A DNA stretch of 64,000 nt, taken from NCBI GenBank assembly GCA_000720845.1, contig JODU01000018.1, positions 62,001 to 126,000 of the forward strand, read 5' to 3'. Shown piece after piece: positions 1 through 8,589 of the stretch; the stretch's first letter is position 1; every line of letters starts with the position of its first letter. Under the pieces are notes generated by a model that saw only the letters and a program-made list of their open reading frames with translations, ran no database searches and was not told the origin of the DNA. The stretch is from Kitasatospora aureofaciens (GTDB lineage: Bacteria > Actinomycetota > Actinomycetes > Streptomycetales > Streptomycetaceae). The translations under genes and the position numbers were made by a program.

Positions 1-2
1 CG

Positions 3-275
3 GTCGCGGGCTTCCTCGTAGGTATTGCGCTCCTCATGGCCGGTATGGTCGCCCAGCAGGTGTGGCTCAGCGTGGTGGGCTTCCTCGTCATGCTGGGGTG
101 CGCGGTGCTCGCCGTGACCGGCTGGCGCAAGGCCCCCAAACCCGGCGAGCAGCAGCCGGCGGCCGGTGCCGGTCCGCAGGCAGCGCGCCGCCAAGGACGA
201 CAGAAACGGTCGATGATGGACCGCATCGACGAGCGCTGGCAGCGCCGCAGAGATGAGCAGCAGGGCGGCCAGTAG
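3..275 (+). CDS. DUF3040-type small membrane protein, 3' part
   Basis: The reading frame is open from the left edge, so the true start lies outside the window. About 90 residues are visible. Two hydrophobic segments, starting VAGFLVGIALLMAG and VWLSVVGFLVMLGC, form a helical hairpin and are followed by a basic, Arg/Gln-rich cytoplasmic tail. This is the layout of the C-terminal half of actinobacterial DUF3040 proteins, which sit near the dcw cluster in Streptomyces. Function is unknown. A strong hairpin 37 nt after the stop ends the transcript. The family call rests on layout and location; it could be another small two-helix membrane protein. Confidence 0.6.
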   Translation, partial: VAGFLVGIALLMAGMVAQQVWLSVVGFLVMLGCAVLAVTGWRKAPKPGEQQPAAGAGPQAARRQGRQKRSMMDRIDERWQRRRDEQQGGQ

Positions 276-311
276 CCCCGTCGGGGCAGCGGCTCACCAG
301 GACATCCGCGT

Positions 312-350
312 GTGAGGGGGTGACCACCGTCCGGGTGGTCACCCCCTCAC
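312..350 (+). terminator. Strong intrinsic-type hairpin
   Basis: Perfect inverted repeat with 17-bp arms (312-328 and 334-350) and a 5-nt loop. It lies just after the DUF3040 gene. There is no clear U tract, as is usual for Streptomyces terminators. Confidence 0.8.
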
Positions 351-540
351 TCACGCCCGAGCGCGCCCGCGCCGCCGCCCAGAGGCGAGGACCAACGCCC
401 CCCCGCTCAGCCCCCGGCCGAAGGGGAAGCCCGACCAGCCGCGGGACTCGGCCGCCCGGCCGACGAGTTCAGCCGCTCTGCTGCCGGGCTAGGTCCCACT
501 GGTCGCCGGGTTCAGCCGCTCCCCTGTCAGGCCTGGCCCC

Positions 541-820
541 ATCGGCCGACGGGCTTGCCACACCGACCCACGGACCCGCTGTCCGGCTCAGTCACCCGGC
601 CGAAGGGCTCAGCTCCACTTTCGGCGGCCTCGGCCGCCCGACCGACCGGGCTTCGTCCTATCGGCCGACGGGTTTGCCGCACTGACCCACGGACCCGCTG
701 TCTCAGCTGTCCGGCTCAGTCACCCGGCGGAAGGGCTCAGCTCCACTTTCGGTGGTCTCGGCCGCCCGACCGACCGGGCTTCGTCCTATCGGCCGACGGG
801 TTTGCCGCACTGACCCACGG
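541..820. repeat. 128-bp direct repeat in a gene-free spacer
   Basis: The stretch 276-944 carries no credible gene. Inside it a block starting at 583 recurs at 711 (period 128 bp) with few changes over about 110 bp, and a partial third copy lies at 541-582. The unit contains short recurring motifs of the form CGGCCGACGGG or CGGCCGAAGGG. Degenerate copies of the same motif occur outside the block near 415, 455, 880 and 896. The long open frames here are a by-product of GC-rich repeats. The block lies downstream of the transglutaminase stop at 945, so it could form part of that mRNA's 3' end. Confidence 0.75.
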
Positions 821-944
821 CCTCGACGGGGCTCTGCTCCACCGGACCACGGCCGCCGCCGCTCCGGCCAACGGCCGACAGGCCGGGCCCAACCGGCCGA
901 CGGGCTCATCCAGGCCCATGGGCTCAGCCGTCCGGCCCTCGGCC

Positions 945-3335
945 TCAGCCCTGTTGGTCCGACGTTTTTCGCCATACCGGGCGGGCCGCCGCGGCTCGTC
1001 GTTTCAGGGCCGTCCAGCGGGCCGACACCGTCCAGGTCACCCGAATGGCCGAACGGGGGGCGAACCGTGCGCGCAGCCGGGTGCCGCGGCCGACCGCGGC
1101 CCGCAGACCGGCGGCCGCCAGCCGGACGTCCTCCGTCAGTCCAGCCGTCAGACGCGGTTGCGGCGCGTAGAGGACCTGCTCCACGGCGTCCGCCACCCGA
1201 TGGACCGCCTGCGCGGCCGTCGGCTCCAGCCGGCCCAGCCGGACGATGCGGGCCGCCGCCTTGCGCGGGGTCTGCGACTCCTGGGGCGGGATGCCGAGAT
1301 CCCACGCCGTGTCGGTCAGCTCCTGCCACACCGCGAGGGTGTGCGGGGCGGCGTCCGCCGCACCGCGGCCGTGCGAACCGAGCCGTACCGCCCGGGCCCG
1401 CAGCCGCCACAGCATCGGGGCGAGCGGGATCAGCAGCACCGCGAGCCCGGCCAGGGCCCAGGCCAGCAGCGCGTACCACTGCGGTCCGCCGCCGCCGGTG
1501 ACGGGCACGGCCACCGCGGACTCGGTGGAGCAGGCGTCCAGCTTCTTGTCCTGCGGGGAGCAGGTGTCGCTCGACGAGGGCGCCGCCGACGGCTCCGTCT
1601 CCGTGTTCTGCGACGGCAGCGCCGGGTCCGGCACCGAGCTGCCCGGCCGGTCCGTGATGGTGTACGACGGCGTCGAGCCACGCGTCGGTGTCGGCTCGAA
1701 GCGGGTCCAGCCCACGCCCTCGAAGTACACCTCGGGCCACGCGTGCGCGTCCCGCAGCCCCACGGACACCGAGCCGTCCGCCTGCGGGGAGCCCGGCGCG
1801 AAGCCCACCGCGACCCTGGCCGGAATGCCCAGGGAGCGGGCCATCGCCGCCATGGCGAAGGAGAAGTGGACGCAGAAGCCCTCCTTGTCCTTCAGGAACC
1901 GGGCGATCGCGTCCGAGCCGCTGCCGACCTTGACCTGGGTGTCGTACTCGAAGCCGCCGTTGATCGCGAAGTACTCCTGGAGCCTGACCGCCTGCTGGTA
2001 GGGGTTCGCGGCGCCGGCGGTGACCTCGCGGGCGGTCCGGGAGACCACCGCGGGCAGTGAGTCGGGCAGCCGCGTGTACTCGCGCAGGAGCGCAGCCGAG
2101 GGCTGGGGCGCCGCGGCGAGCTGCTCCGCCGTCGGCTGCACGTTCAGGCTGCGTACCTCGTACCTCAGCCCGCGGGTGTTCTGGCCGTGATCGCCGACCA
2201 GGGTCATGCCGACGGGTTCGTAGCGCCAGTTGCCCGCGACGCGCACGCCGCTGGGCGGGTAGGGCATGGGCAGCCAGTCCTGGGCGTACCAGTCGGCGGC
2301 CGAGACCAGGGTCCGGGTCTCGGTGCGCTTGATGTCGGGACCGAGCCCCGCCGGGGTGGGGAACGTGCCGTCCGGCACGGCGGTGATGTGCCGCTTGGAC
2401 GGCTTCCAGGTGGTGCCGTCGAAGTCGTCCAGGGACACGATGCGCAGGTACAGGCTGGACAGGTCCTCGGAGTCCGTCTGGACGGAGAGGACCTGGCGGT
2501 CCTCGTTGACGTTGAGGCTGTCCCGCAGGGACACCAGCGGGTTCACCGCGGAGATCGTGCCGCCGCCACCGGTGCCGGAGCCCACGCCGCCGCGGGCGCC
2601 GTCCAGCAGCCCGCCGTCCATCGCGGGCAGGGCGAGCGGCACCACCAGGGCGATGCCCAGCGCGAAGGCGCCGATGCGCCGTCCCGTGCGGACCGGGGCG
2701 AGGGCGCGCCCCTGCTCCGGGCCCGGGGCGCGCGCCGCGCCGCCGAAGACCCGGCCCCACTGGGAGAGCCGGTCGCGCCCCTCGGCCAGCAGCAGCATCA
2801 GGTAGCCGACCGCCGCGACCAGGAACCACAGCCAGTCGGCGCCACCCTCGGACAGCCCAGCGGCCACCGAGTAGAGGGCGAGCAGCGGCAGGCCGGCCGG
2901 GGCGGCGCTGCGGAAGGTCACCGCGAGGGTGTCCACCAGCAGCCCGATCACCAGGACGCCGCCGACCAGCATCAGCCGGATGCCGTCGGACTCCAGTGGC
3001 GCCGGGATCGCGTACCGGGCGATGTCGTCGCCGCCCTGCTGGAGGAGGTCGGCGAAGCGCTGGAAGGCCTGCGGGCCGGGGAGCAGCCCGGCGAGCGCCT
3101 GCTGCCGGGCGAAGACCAGGGTCAGCAGCAGCAGTGTGACCAGGGCCTGCGCCGCGATGGTCAGCGGCCGCGCCAGCGGCACCCGCCGCGCCACCGCGCC
3201 CACTGCCGACTGCACCGCCAGCAGGACCGCCGCCTGCAGGATCCACGTGGCCGGCTCGACCAACGGCAACAACGCACAGGCCGCCATCAGGGTGGCCGCC
3301 CACGCACACACGGCCAACCGCGCCCGCCCGCTCAT
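945..3335 (-). CDS. TgpA-like membrane transglutaminase
   Basis: About 796 aa. The N-terminal third is a bundle of hydrophobic helices (DUF3488 type). A large extracytoplasmic transglutaminase-like core follows, with the catalytic Cys in GFCVHFSFAMAAMAR and the His-Asp part in DAHAWPEVYFEGVGWTRFEPTP. Another membrane helix (YALLAWALAGLAVLLIPLAP) and a DUF4129-like tail end the protein. I chose ATG 3335 because GGAGG lies 7 nt upstream; the frame stays open further upstream but runs into the DUF58 gene. It is the last gene of a moxR-DUF58-transglutaminase operon, with a 19-nt gap to its neighbour. The family acts on envelope proteins or peptides; the substrate is unknown. Confidence 0.85.
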   Translation of the reverse strand: MSGRARLAVCAWAATLMAACALLPLVEPATWILQAAVLLAVQSAVGAVARRVPLARPLTIAAQALVTLLLLTLVFARQQALAGLLPGPQAFQRFADLLQQGGDDIARYAIPAPLESDGIRLMLVGGVLVIGLLVDTLAVTFRSAAPAGLPLLALYSVAAGLSEGGADWLWFLVAAVGYLMLLLAEGRDRLSQWGRVFGGAARAPGPEQGRALAPVRTGRRIGAFALGIALVVPLALPAMDGGLLDGARGGVGSGTGGGGTISAVNPLVSLRDSLNVNEDRQVLSVQTDSEDLSSLYLRIVSLDDFDGTTWKPSKRHITAVPDGTFPTPAGLGPDIKRTETRTLVSAADWYAQDWLPMPYPPSGVRVAGNWRYEPVGMTLVGDHGQNTRGLRYEVRSLNVQPTAEQLAAAPQPSAALLREYTRLPDSLPAVVSRTAREVTAGAANPYQQAVRLQEYFAINGGFEYDTQVKVGSGSDAIARFLKDKEGFCVHFSFAMAAMARSLGIPARVAVGFAPGSPQADGSVSVGLRDAHAWPEVYFEGVGWTRFEPTPTRGSTPSYTITDRPGSSVPDPALPSQNTETEPSAAPSSSDTCSPQDKKLDACSTESAVAVPVTGGGGPQWYALLAWALAGLAVLLIPLAPMLWRLRARAVRLGSHGRGAADAAPHTLAVWQELTDTAWDLGIPPQESQTPRKAAARIVRLGRLEPTAAQAVHRVADAVEQVLYAPQPRLTAGLTEDVRLAAAGLRAAVGRGTRLRARFAPRSAIRVTWTVSARWTALKRRAAAARPVWRKTSDQQG

Positions 3336-3354
3336 CGCGTCGCCTCCCGCGCGC

Positions 3355-4719
3355 TCATCGCATCCCCTTTCCGCCGGTCGGCGTGGTGAGGGTGGTGCGT
3401 TCGTGGTCGGCCAGGCGCCACAGCTCCTCCACGGTGGCACCCCGGGGCACGGTCACGGCGGTCCAGCCCGACTCGCGGAGCATCCGCAGCCGCTCCCCGC
3501 CCCTGTCCAACGGGCCGGGCGCGTCGGCCGGTTCCCGGGCCCAGGTCTCGCTGTCCAGGACGAAGGCGACGGCGCCGCCGCTGCGCTGCCGCATCTTGGC
3601 CGCCACCGTGACCTGCTCCTCGTCCAGGTCGCCGAAGAACGCCACCAGCAGCCCCTCGTTCCCACCGCGCAGCACGTCGTACGCCCGCGACAGACTCGTG
3701 CCGTCGGAGTGGTCGATCACGGCGAGGGTGTCCATCATCAGCCCGGCCGCGTCGGCCGTGCCCTGGCTCGCGCCCGCGAAGCCGTCGGCGCCCTCGCCCG
3801 GCACCGAGTTGCCGCTGTCGGTGAGCAGCCGGACGGAGAAGCCCCGCTCCAGCATGTGCACCAGCACGGACGCGGCGCCCGACACCGCCCACTCGAAGGC
3901 CGAGTCCGGGCCCGCACCCTCGTAGGCCACCACCCGGGTGTCGAGGAGCACCGTGCAGCGGGCCCGCTGCGGCTGCTCCTCGCGGCGCACCATCAGCTCG
4001 CCGTAGCGCGCGGTGGAGCGCCAGTGCACGCGGCGCAGGTCGTCGCCGTACCGGTACCCGCGCGGGATCACGTCGTCCTCGCCGGCCAGGGCCAGCGAGC
4101 GCTGCCTGCCCTCGCCGTACCCCTTCGCCTCACCGCTCAGCCGCACCGGCGGCAGCGCCTCCACGCGCGGGATCACGGTCAGCGTGTCGTACGTCGAGAA
4201 GGAGCGGGTCAGCTCGCACAGGCCGAACGGGTCGGTCAGGCGCAGTTGCAGCGGGCCCAGCGGGTACCGGCCGCGCAGGTCGGAGCGGACCCGGTAGGAC
4301 ACCTCGCGGCGGCCGCCCGGCTCCACCCGGTCGAGTACGAAGCGGGGGCGCGGGCCGAGCACGTAGGGCACCCGGTCCTGGAGCATCAGCAGACCGGTGG
4401 GCAGCCGGGAGACGTTGTCGACGCGCAGGTGGACCCGGGCCTCGCTGCCCGCGGGCACCCGCACGGGGGAGAGCCGGCGACTGCCCGCGACCCGGTACCG
4501 CGTGCGGTAGAGCACGGCCGCGCAGACCAGCGGCAGGGCCCCCAGGAGCAGCCCGACCCGCAGCAGATCGCTCTGCCCCAGGACGTACGCGCAGACCGCG
4601 GCCGCGATGCCGGCGGCCAGGAAGGAGCGCCCACGGGTGGTCAGACCGGCCAGGGCGGTCCGGACACCGCCGCCCTCGCCCCGGTCGGCCTCGGGCCGGT
4701 CCGTCCACCCGGCGTCCAT
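3355..4719 (-). CDS. DUF58 domain protein
   Basis: About 454 aa. Two hydrophobic helices lie near residues 30-70. A beta-rich region follows, then the DUF58 signature VIPRGYRYGDDLRRVHWRSTARYGELMVRREE and a von Willebrand A-like fold starting at CTVLLDTR. DUF58 proteins are usual partners of MoxR AAA+ ATPases, which are thought to remodel or activate them. ATG 4719 shares its A with the TGA of moxR and has GGAGG 5 nt upstream; GTG 4722 is possible but too close to that site. The overlap implies translational coupling to moxR. Confidence 0.85.
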   Translation of the reverse strand: MDAGWTDRPEADRGEGGGVRTALAGLTTRGRSFLAAGIAAAVCAYVLGQSDLLRVGLLLGALPLVCAAVLYRTRYRVAGSRRLSPVRVPAGSEARVHLRVDNVSRLPTGLLMLQDRVPYVLGPRPRFVLDRVEPGGRREVSYRVRSDLRGRYPLGPLQLRLTDPFGLCELTRSFSTYDTLTVIPRVEALPPVRLSGEAKGYGEGRQRSLALAGEDDVIPRGYRYGDDLRRVHWRSTARYGELMVRREEQPQRARCTVLLDTRVVAYEGAGPDSAFEWAVSGAASVLVHMLERGFSVRLLTDSGNSVPGEGADGFAGASQGTADAAGLMMDTLAVIDHSDGTSLSRAYDVLRGGNEGLLVAFFGDLDEEQVTVAAKMRQRSGGAVAFVLDSETWAREPADAPGPLDRGGERLRMLRESGWTAVTVPRGATVEELWRLADHERTTLTTPTGGKGMR

Positions 4720-5756
4720 CACAGCCTCCGCGGCGGTTGCTGACCGTACGCCGACGTGCCGCGGCCCACGCCGAAGCCCGTCTGCTGCTGCGGCGCCGCG
4801 GGCACCGGGGTGCGCTGCAGGATCTCCTCGACGACCTGCTCGGCGGTGCGGCGGTTGAGCTGGGCCTGCGCGGTCGGCAGCAGCCGGTGGGCCAGCACGG
4901 CGACCGCGAGGGCCTGCACGTCGTCCGGCAGCGCGTACTCCCGGCCGCTCAGGGCGGCGGACGCCTTCGCCGCGCGCAGCAGATGCAGCGTGGCACGCGG
5001 CGAGGCGCCGAGTCTGAGGTCGGGGTGGGCGCGGGTGGCCGCGACCAGGTCCACCGCGTACCGCCGCACCGGGTCCGCCACGTGGACACCGCGGACCGCC
5101 TCGATCAGCTTCAGGATCTCGTGCGCGTGCGCCACCGGCTGCAGATCGTCCAGCGGGTTGACCCCGCCGTGCACGTCGAGCATCTGGAGCTCGGCCTCCG
5201 GGCTCGGATAGCCGATGGAGACCCGGGCCATGAAGCGGTCCCGCTGGGCCTCCGGGAGCGGGTAGGTGCCCTCCATCTCGACCGGGTTCTGCGTCGCCAC
5301 CACCATGAACGGGCTGGGCAGCTCGTAGGTCTGGCCGTCGATGGTGACCTGGCGCTCCTCCATCGACTCCAGCAGCGCCGACTGCGTCTTCGGCGACGCG
5401 CGGTTGATCTCGTCGCCGATCACCACCTGCGCGAAGATGGCGCCCGGTTTGAACTCGAAGTCCCGGCGCTGCTGGTCCCAGATGGACACCCCGGTGATGT
5501 CCGAGGGCAGCAGGTCCGGCGTGAACTGGATCCGGCGCACGGAGCAGTCGATGGACCGCGCCAGCGCCTTGGCCAGCATGGTCTTGCCGACCCCCGGCAC
5601 ATCCTCGATCAGCAGGTGTCCCTCGGCCAGCAGCACGGTCAGCGAGAGCCGTACGACCTCGGGCTTGCCCTCGATCACGTCCTCCACCGAACCGCGTACC
5701 CGCTCGACCACCGCGGTCAGATCAGTGAGGCTCGCTCGATCGTCATAGGTCGTCAC
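4719..5756 (-). CDS. MoxR family AAA+ ATPase
   Basis: About 345 aa, typical for MoxR. Walker A is EDVPGVGKTMLAKALA, Walker B VVIGDEINRASPKTQSALLESMEERQ, sensor 1 VVATQNPVEMEGTYPLPEAQRDRFM. A C-terminal lid domain follows, with a short Gln/Pro-rich tail. GTG 5756 has GGAGGG 4 nt upstream. These ATPases act as chaperone-like remodelers, often of proteins with von Willebrand A domains. The DUF58 protein encoded next is the likely partner and the membrane transglutaminase the likely output. The promoter should lie in 5757-6012, where I see no clear consensus. Confidence 0.9.
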   Translation of the reverse strand: MTTYDDRASLTDLTAVVERVRGSVEDVIEGKPEVVRLSLTVLLAEGHLLIEDVPGVGKTMLAKALARSIDCSVRRIQFTPDLLPSDITGVSIWDQQRRDFEFKPGAIFAQVVIGDEINRASPKTQSALLESMEERQVTIDGQTYELPSPFMVVATQNPVEMEGTYPLPEAQRDRFMARVSIGYPSPEAELQMLDVHGGVNPLDDLQPVAHAHEILKLIEAVRGVHVADPVRRYAVDLVAATRAHPDLRLGASPRATLHLLRAAKASAALSGREYALPDDVQALAVAVLAHRLLPTAQAQLNRRTAEQVVEEILQRTPVPAAPQQQTGFGVGRGTSAYGQQPPRRL

Positions 5757-6012
5757 CCGGCCCTCCTCGGCCTTGCCCCGCACTCCCTGGGAAGTGGAGG
5801 TTCCCCAACTTGCCGGGCAGGCCCCGCACCGCGGACCGGCCCACCCCGAATCACGGACACCGCCCGGAAAAAGTTCCGCGCGACGCCACTTCCCGCATTC
5901 TTGCCGCCGTTACCGATTCGTGTCACTCGCCTGTGGACAACTGGCCGCGATATGTCGGCCCTTACGGCCTTTGCGGAGCTTGCACCGCGGGACGTCGGGG
6001 CGGGCCGCCGGA

Positions 6013-6567
6013 TCAGGCCGGGGCGACCTCGCGCAGCAGGCCGGTCTTCACGTCGAAGACGAAACCGCGCACGTCCTCGGTGTGCAGCAGGAACGGCGAG
6101 GTGCGCACCCGTTCGATCGACTGCCGCACGTCCTGGTCGGCGTCCCGGAAGGCCTCCACCGCCCACACCGGACGCTGGCCGACCTCCAGCTCCAGATCGT
6201 GCCGGAATTCCTCGGTGATGGACTCCATGCCGCACCCCGTGTGGTGGATGAGGACCACGCTGCGGGTGCCGAGCGCCCGCTGGCTGATCGTCAGGGAGCG
6301 GATCACGTCGTCGGTGACGACACCGCCCGCGTTGCGGATGGTGTGGCAGTCGCCGAGCTTCAGACCGAGCGCGGCGTGCAGGTCAAGGCGCGCGTCCATG
6401 CAGGCGACGACCGCCACGCGCTGTACGGGCCGGGCGTCCATCCCGGGGTCGGTGAACGCGGCGGCGTAGCGCTCGTTCGCCTCGACGAGCCGGTCGGTGA
6501 CGGTGTGGTCGGCCACTATGGCGGATTCGGGGCCAGCGGGTACCGATGCAGAAGTCGTCATATCCAT
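6013..6567 (-). CDS. Beta-class carbonic anhydrase
   Basis: About 184 aa. It interconverts CO2 and bicarbonate at a zinc ion. The zinc ligands are visible: Cys and Asp in VACMDARLD, then His and Cys in VVLIHHTGCGM. The Asp-Arg dyad of beta enzymes is within CMDAR. The length suits the short bacterial branch. The frame is open to 6624, but MDMTTSASVP (6567) or MTTSASVP (6561) are better starts; neither has a strong ribosome site. It stands alone, divergent from the dcw cluster, and probably supplies bicarbonate for biosynthesis. Confidence 0.88.
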   Translation of the reverse strand: MDMTTSASVPAGPESAIVADHTVTDRLVEANERYAAAFTDPGMDARPVQRVAVVACMDARLDLHAALGLKLGDCHTIRNAGGVVTDDVIRSLTISQRALGTRSVVLIHHTGCGMESITEEFRHDLELEVGQRPVWAVEAFRDADQDVRQSIERVRTSPFLLHTEDVRGFVFDVKTGLLREVAPA

Positions 6568-6736
6568 GACGTTACTGGCCGTCCCCGCCCGTGGCCCGCT
6601 GTGAAGCGGGACAAAGAACGTCATCGAGGCTTGTTGTGAGCCAACCCACAGGGCGGAGCGGACGCGGCCGTACGAGTGAAAAGCGGCGCGACGCCGGTTT
6701 GCGGACGCCGGGGTCCGCGACGCGCAGGCCGGTTGA
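6568..6736. other. Divergent spacer, carbonic anhydrase to dcw cluster
   Basis: No gene is supported here. In particular there is no mraZ, which precedes rsmH in many bacteria. The carbonic anhydrase promoter must lie here, but I see no convincing -10/-35 pair for it. Confidence 0.6.
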
Positions 6737-6764
6737 TTGACCGGGCGACACGGTGGACTAAAGT
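6737..6764 (+). promoter_or_regulatory. Candidate promoter for the dcw cluster
   Basis: TTGACC (6737-6742), a 16-nt spacer, then TAAAGT (6759-6764). It fits the Streptomyces housekeeping consensus reasonably. Transcription would begin near 6771, giving a leader of about 220 nt before rsmH. Confidence 0.5.
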
Positions 6765-6770
6765 GACGCG

Positions 6771-6989
6771 AAGCGGGAGGCGAGGTCCTCCCTGCTGGAC
6801 TGAATTCCCCGGAGACCTGGGCGACGTCCCGCCAGATCTCCCCACGTGCGCGGCGCGTACGTACGGCTCGGCCTCCTCCCGCTCCCGGCCGGCCGACGCT
6901 CTTGGCGCCGGCAGGCCTCCCCTTCAGATGCGAGCGGGAGGGGACCCGGCAGTGCGTGACGCCGCGCCGGACCTGAGAGGCCGCCCCAC
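6771..6989 (+). promoter_or_regulatory. Structured 5' leader of rsmH (mraW RNA motif candidate)
   Basis: The leader opens with a hairpin, GGGAGG (6775-6780) with CCTCCC (6787-6792). Further on, a 10-bp pair CCTCCCGCTC (6875-6884) with GAGCGGGAGG (6932-6941) competes with a shorter local pair, CCTCCC (6916-6921) with GGGAGG (6936-6941). GCGGGAGG at 6773-6780 could also pair with 6875-6882. Alternative pairings of this kind are typical of cis-regulatory RNAs. An mraW RNA motif has been described upstream of this gene in actinobacteria; I have not matched this sequence to its published consensus. Confidence 0.45.
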
Positions 6990-7946
6990 TTGAGCCAGAG
7001 TCGACACGTCCCGGTGATGCTCCAGCGGTGTCTGGACCTGCTGGCGCCCGCCCTTCAGGAGCCGGGAGCCGTGGTCGTCGACTGCACGCTGGGGCTCGGC
7101 GGGCACAGCGAGGCGCTCCTCGAACGCTTCCCCGAGGCCCGGCTCGTCGCGCTCGACCGCGACAAGGAGGCCCTGCGCCTGTCCGGCGAGCGGCTCGCCC
7201 CGTACGGCGAGCGCGCCACCCTCGTGCACGCCGTCTACGACGAGCTGCCCGACGTGCTCGACCGGCTCGGCGTCCCCCGCGTCCAGGGCGTGCTGTTCGA
7301 CCTCGGCGTCTCCTCCATGCAGCTCGACGAGGCCGACCGCGGCTTCGCCTACGCCCAGGACGCCCCGCTCGACATGCGGATGGACCAGACGACCGGCATG
7401 AGCGCCGCCGAGGTCCTCAACACCTACCCGCCCGGCGAACTCGTCCGCATCCTGCGCGCGTACGGCGAGGAGAAGCAGGCCAAGCGGATCGTGTCCGCGG
7501 TCGTCCGCGAGCGCGAGAAGGAGCCGTTCACCAACAGTGCCCGCCTCGTGGAGCTGATCCGCGCGGCGCTGCCGCAGGCCGCCAAGCGCACCGGCGGCAA
7601 CCCGGCCAAGCGCACCTTCCAGGCCCTGCGCATCGAGGTGAACGGCGAGCTGTCGGTCCTGGAACGGGCGATCCCGGCGGCCGTCGAGTCCCTCGCGGTT
7701 GGCGGACGGATCGCCGTGCTGTCGTACCACTCACTGGAGGACCGACTGGTCAAACAGGTGTTCGCGGCCGGCGCCGCCAACACCGCGCCGCCCGGCCTGC
7801 CTGTGGTCCCCGAACGCTACGCACCGCGGCTCAAGCTGCTCACCCGCGGTGCCGAACTCCCCACCGAGGAGGAGATCGCCGAGAACCGGCGCGCGGCACC
7901 GGCACGGCTGCGCGGCGCCGAGCGCATCAGGGAGTCCCTCGGGTGA
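6990..7946 (+). CDS. rsmH: 16S rRNA m4C1402 methyltransferase RsmH (MraW)
   Basis: 318 aa, standard length. It methylates N4 of C1402 in 16S rRNA using S-adenosylmethionine. The SAM-binding motif DCTLGLGGHSEALL is near residue 31, followed by LVALDRDKEAL and LFDLGVSSMQLDEADRGFAY, all diagnostic of the family. The start is TTG 6990, with GAGAGG upstream and HVPVML following at the usual place. It opens the dcw cluster behind a long structured leader. A tandem 18-bp duplication spans its stop codon. The next gene, ftsL, begins 79 nt later. Confidence 0.95.
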   Translation: MSQSRHVPVMLQRCLDLLAPALQEPGAVVVDCTLGLGGHSEALLERFPEARLVALDRDKEALRLSGERLAPYGERATLVHAVYDELPDVLDRLGVPRVQGVLFDLGVSSMQLDEADRGFAYAQDAPLDMRMDQTTGMSAAEVLNTYPPGELVRILRAYGEEKQAKRIVSAVVREREKEPFTNSARLVELIRAALPQAAKRTGGNPAKRTFQALRIEVNGELSVLERAIPAAVESLAVGGRIAVLSYHSLEDRLVKQVFAAGAANTAPPGLPVVPERYAPRLKLLTRGAELPTEEEIAENRRAAPARLRGAERIRESLG

Positions 7947-8025
7947 TGGGAGTCCCTCGGGTGGACCGAACGAGGCAGGCCAGGCACGGGTGCGGACGGC
8001 CCATCCCGGGCCGGGGGGAGGGCAC

Positions 8026-8589
8026 GTGAGCAGGAAACCCGAACTGAAGGGCAGGGCGGCCCGGCTCGCCCGGCTCCTGCCCACCGGCGGCACCCGGGGC
8101 CAGGCGGCCCGGGCGCCCTTCGTCCTCCTGGTCGTCGCCCTCCTCGGCGGCGGCCTCATCGTGCTCCTCGTGCTGAACTCCGCCCTGAGCGAGGGCTCCT
8201 TCCAGCTGGACGACCTCAAGCAGGGCACCAAGGAGCTGACCGACGAGGAACAGGCGCTCCAACGGGACATCGACGCCTACTCCGCCCCCGGCGCCCTCCA
8301 GCGCCGCGCCCGCGAACTGGGAATGGTGCCCGGCGGCGACCCCGCCTTCCTCGATCCCGACGGCACCGTCAAGGGCGCGCCCAGCCCGGCGCCCGCCGCC
8401 GCCACCCCGCTCGTGCTCGCCCCCGAGGCGCTCGCCTCGACGTCCGCCGGCGCGGCCACCGGCACGCCCTCGCCCTACACCGAGCCGTCGGCACCGGCCC
8501 CCACGCCCACCACCGCGGCCACACCCAGCACAGCCGCCACCCCCACCGCAGCGGCGACGCCCACCCCGACCCCGACTCCCGGCAGGTGA
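8026..8589 (+). CDS. ftsL: Cell-division protein FtsL
   Basis: 187 aa. A basic N terminus is followed by one membrane helix (about residues 30-52, FVLLVVALLGGGLIVLLVL), then a coiled-coil stretch (LDDLKQGTKELTDEEQALQRDIDAYS) and the conserved RARELGMV box. From about residue 105 it ends in a long Pro/Ala/Thr tail that is unusual compared with short FtsL proteins of other phyla. GTG 8026 has GGAGG 5 nt upstream. FtsL bridges FtsQ and DivIC to the septal synthases. It overlaps ftsI by 4 nt (GTGA). Confidence 0.9.
   Translation: MSRKPELKGRAARLARLLPTGGTRGQAARAPFVLLVVALLGGGLIVLLVLNSALSEGSFQLDDLKQGTKELTDEEQALQRDIDAYSAPGALQRRARELGMVPGGDPAFLDPDGTVKGAPSPAPAAATPLVLAPEALASTSAGAATGTPSPYTEPSAPAPTPTTAATPSTAATPTAAATPTPTPTPGR

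Noticed and set aside
703..3309. 868-residue open frame on the minus strand and long plus-strand frames over the same DNA
   Set aside because: They are out-of-frame shadows of the transglutaminase gene. The protein is Arg/Pro/Gly-rich with no domain, as expected of GC-rich antisense frames.
6676..6993. 105-residue frame upstream of rsmH as a possible mraZ
   Set aside because: It lacks MraZ motifs and overlaps the structured leader.
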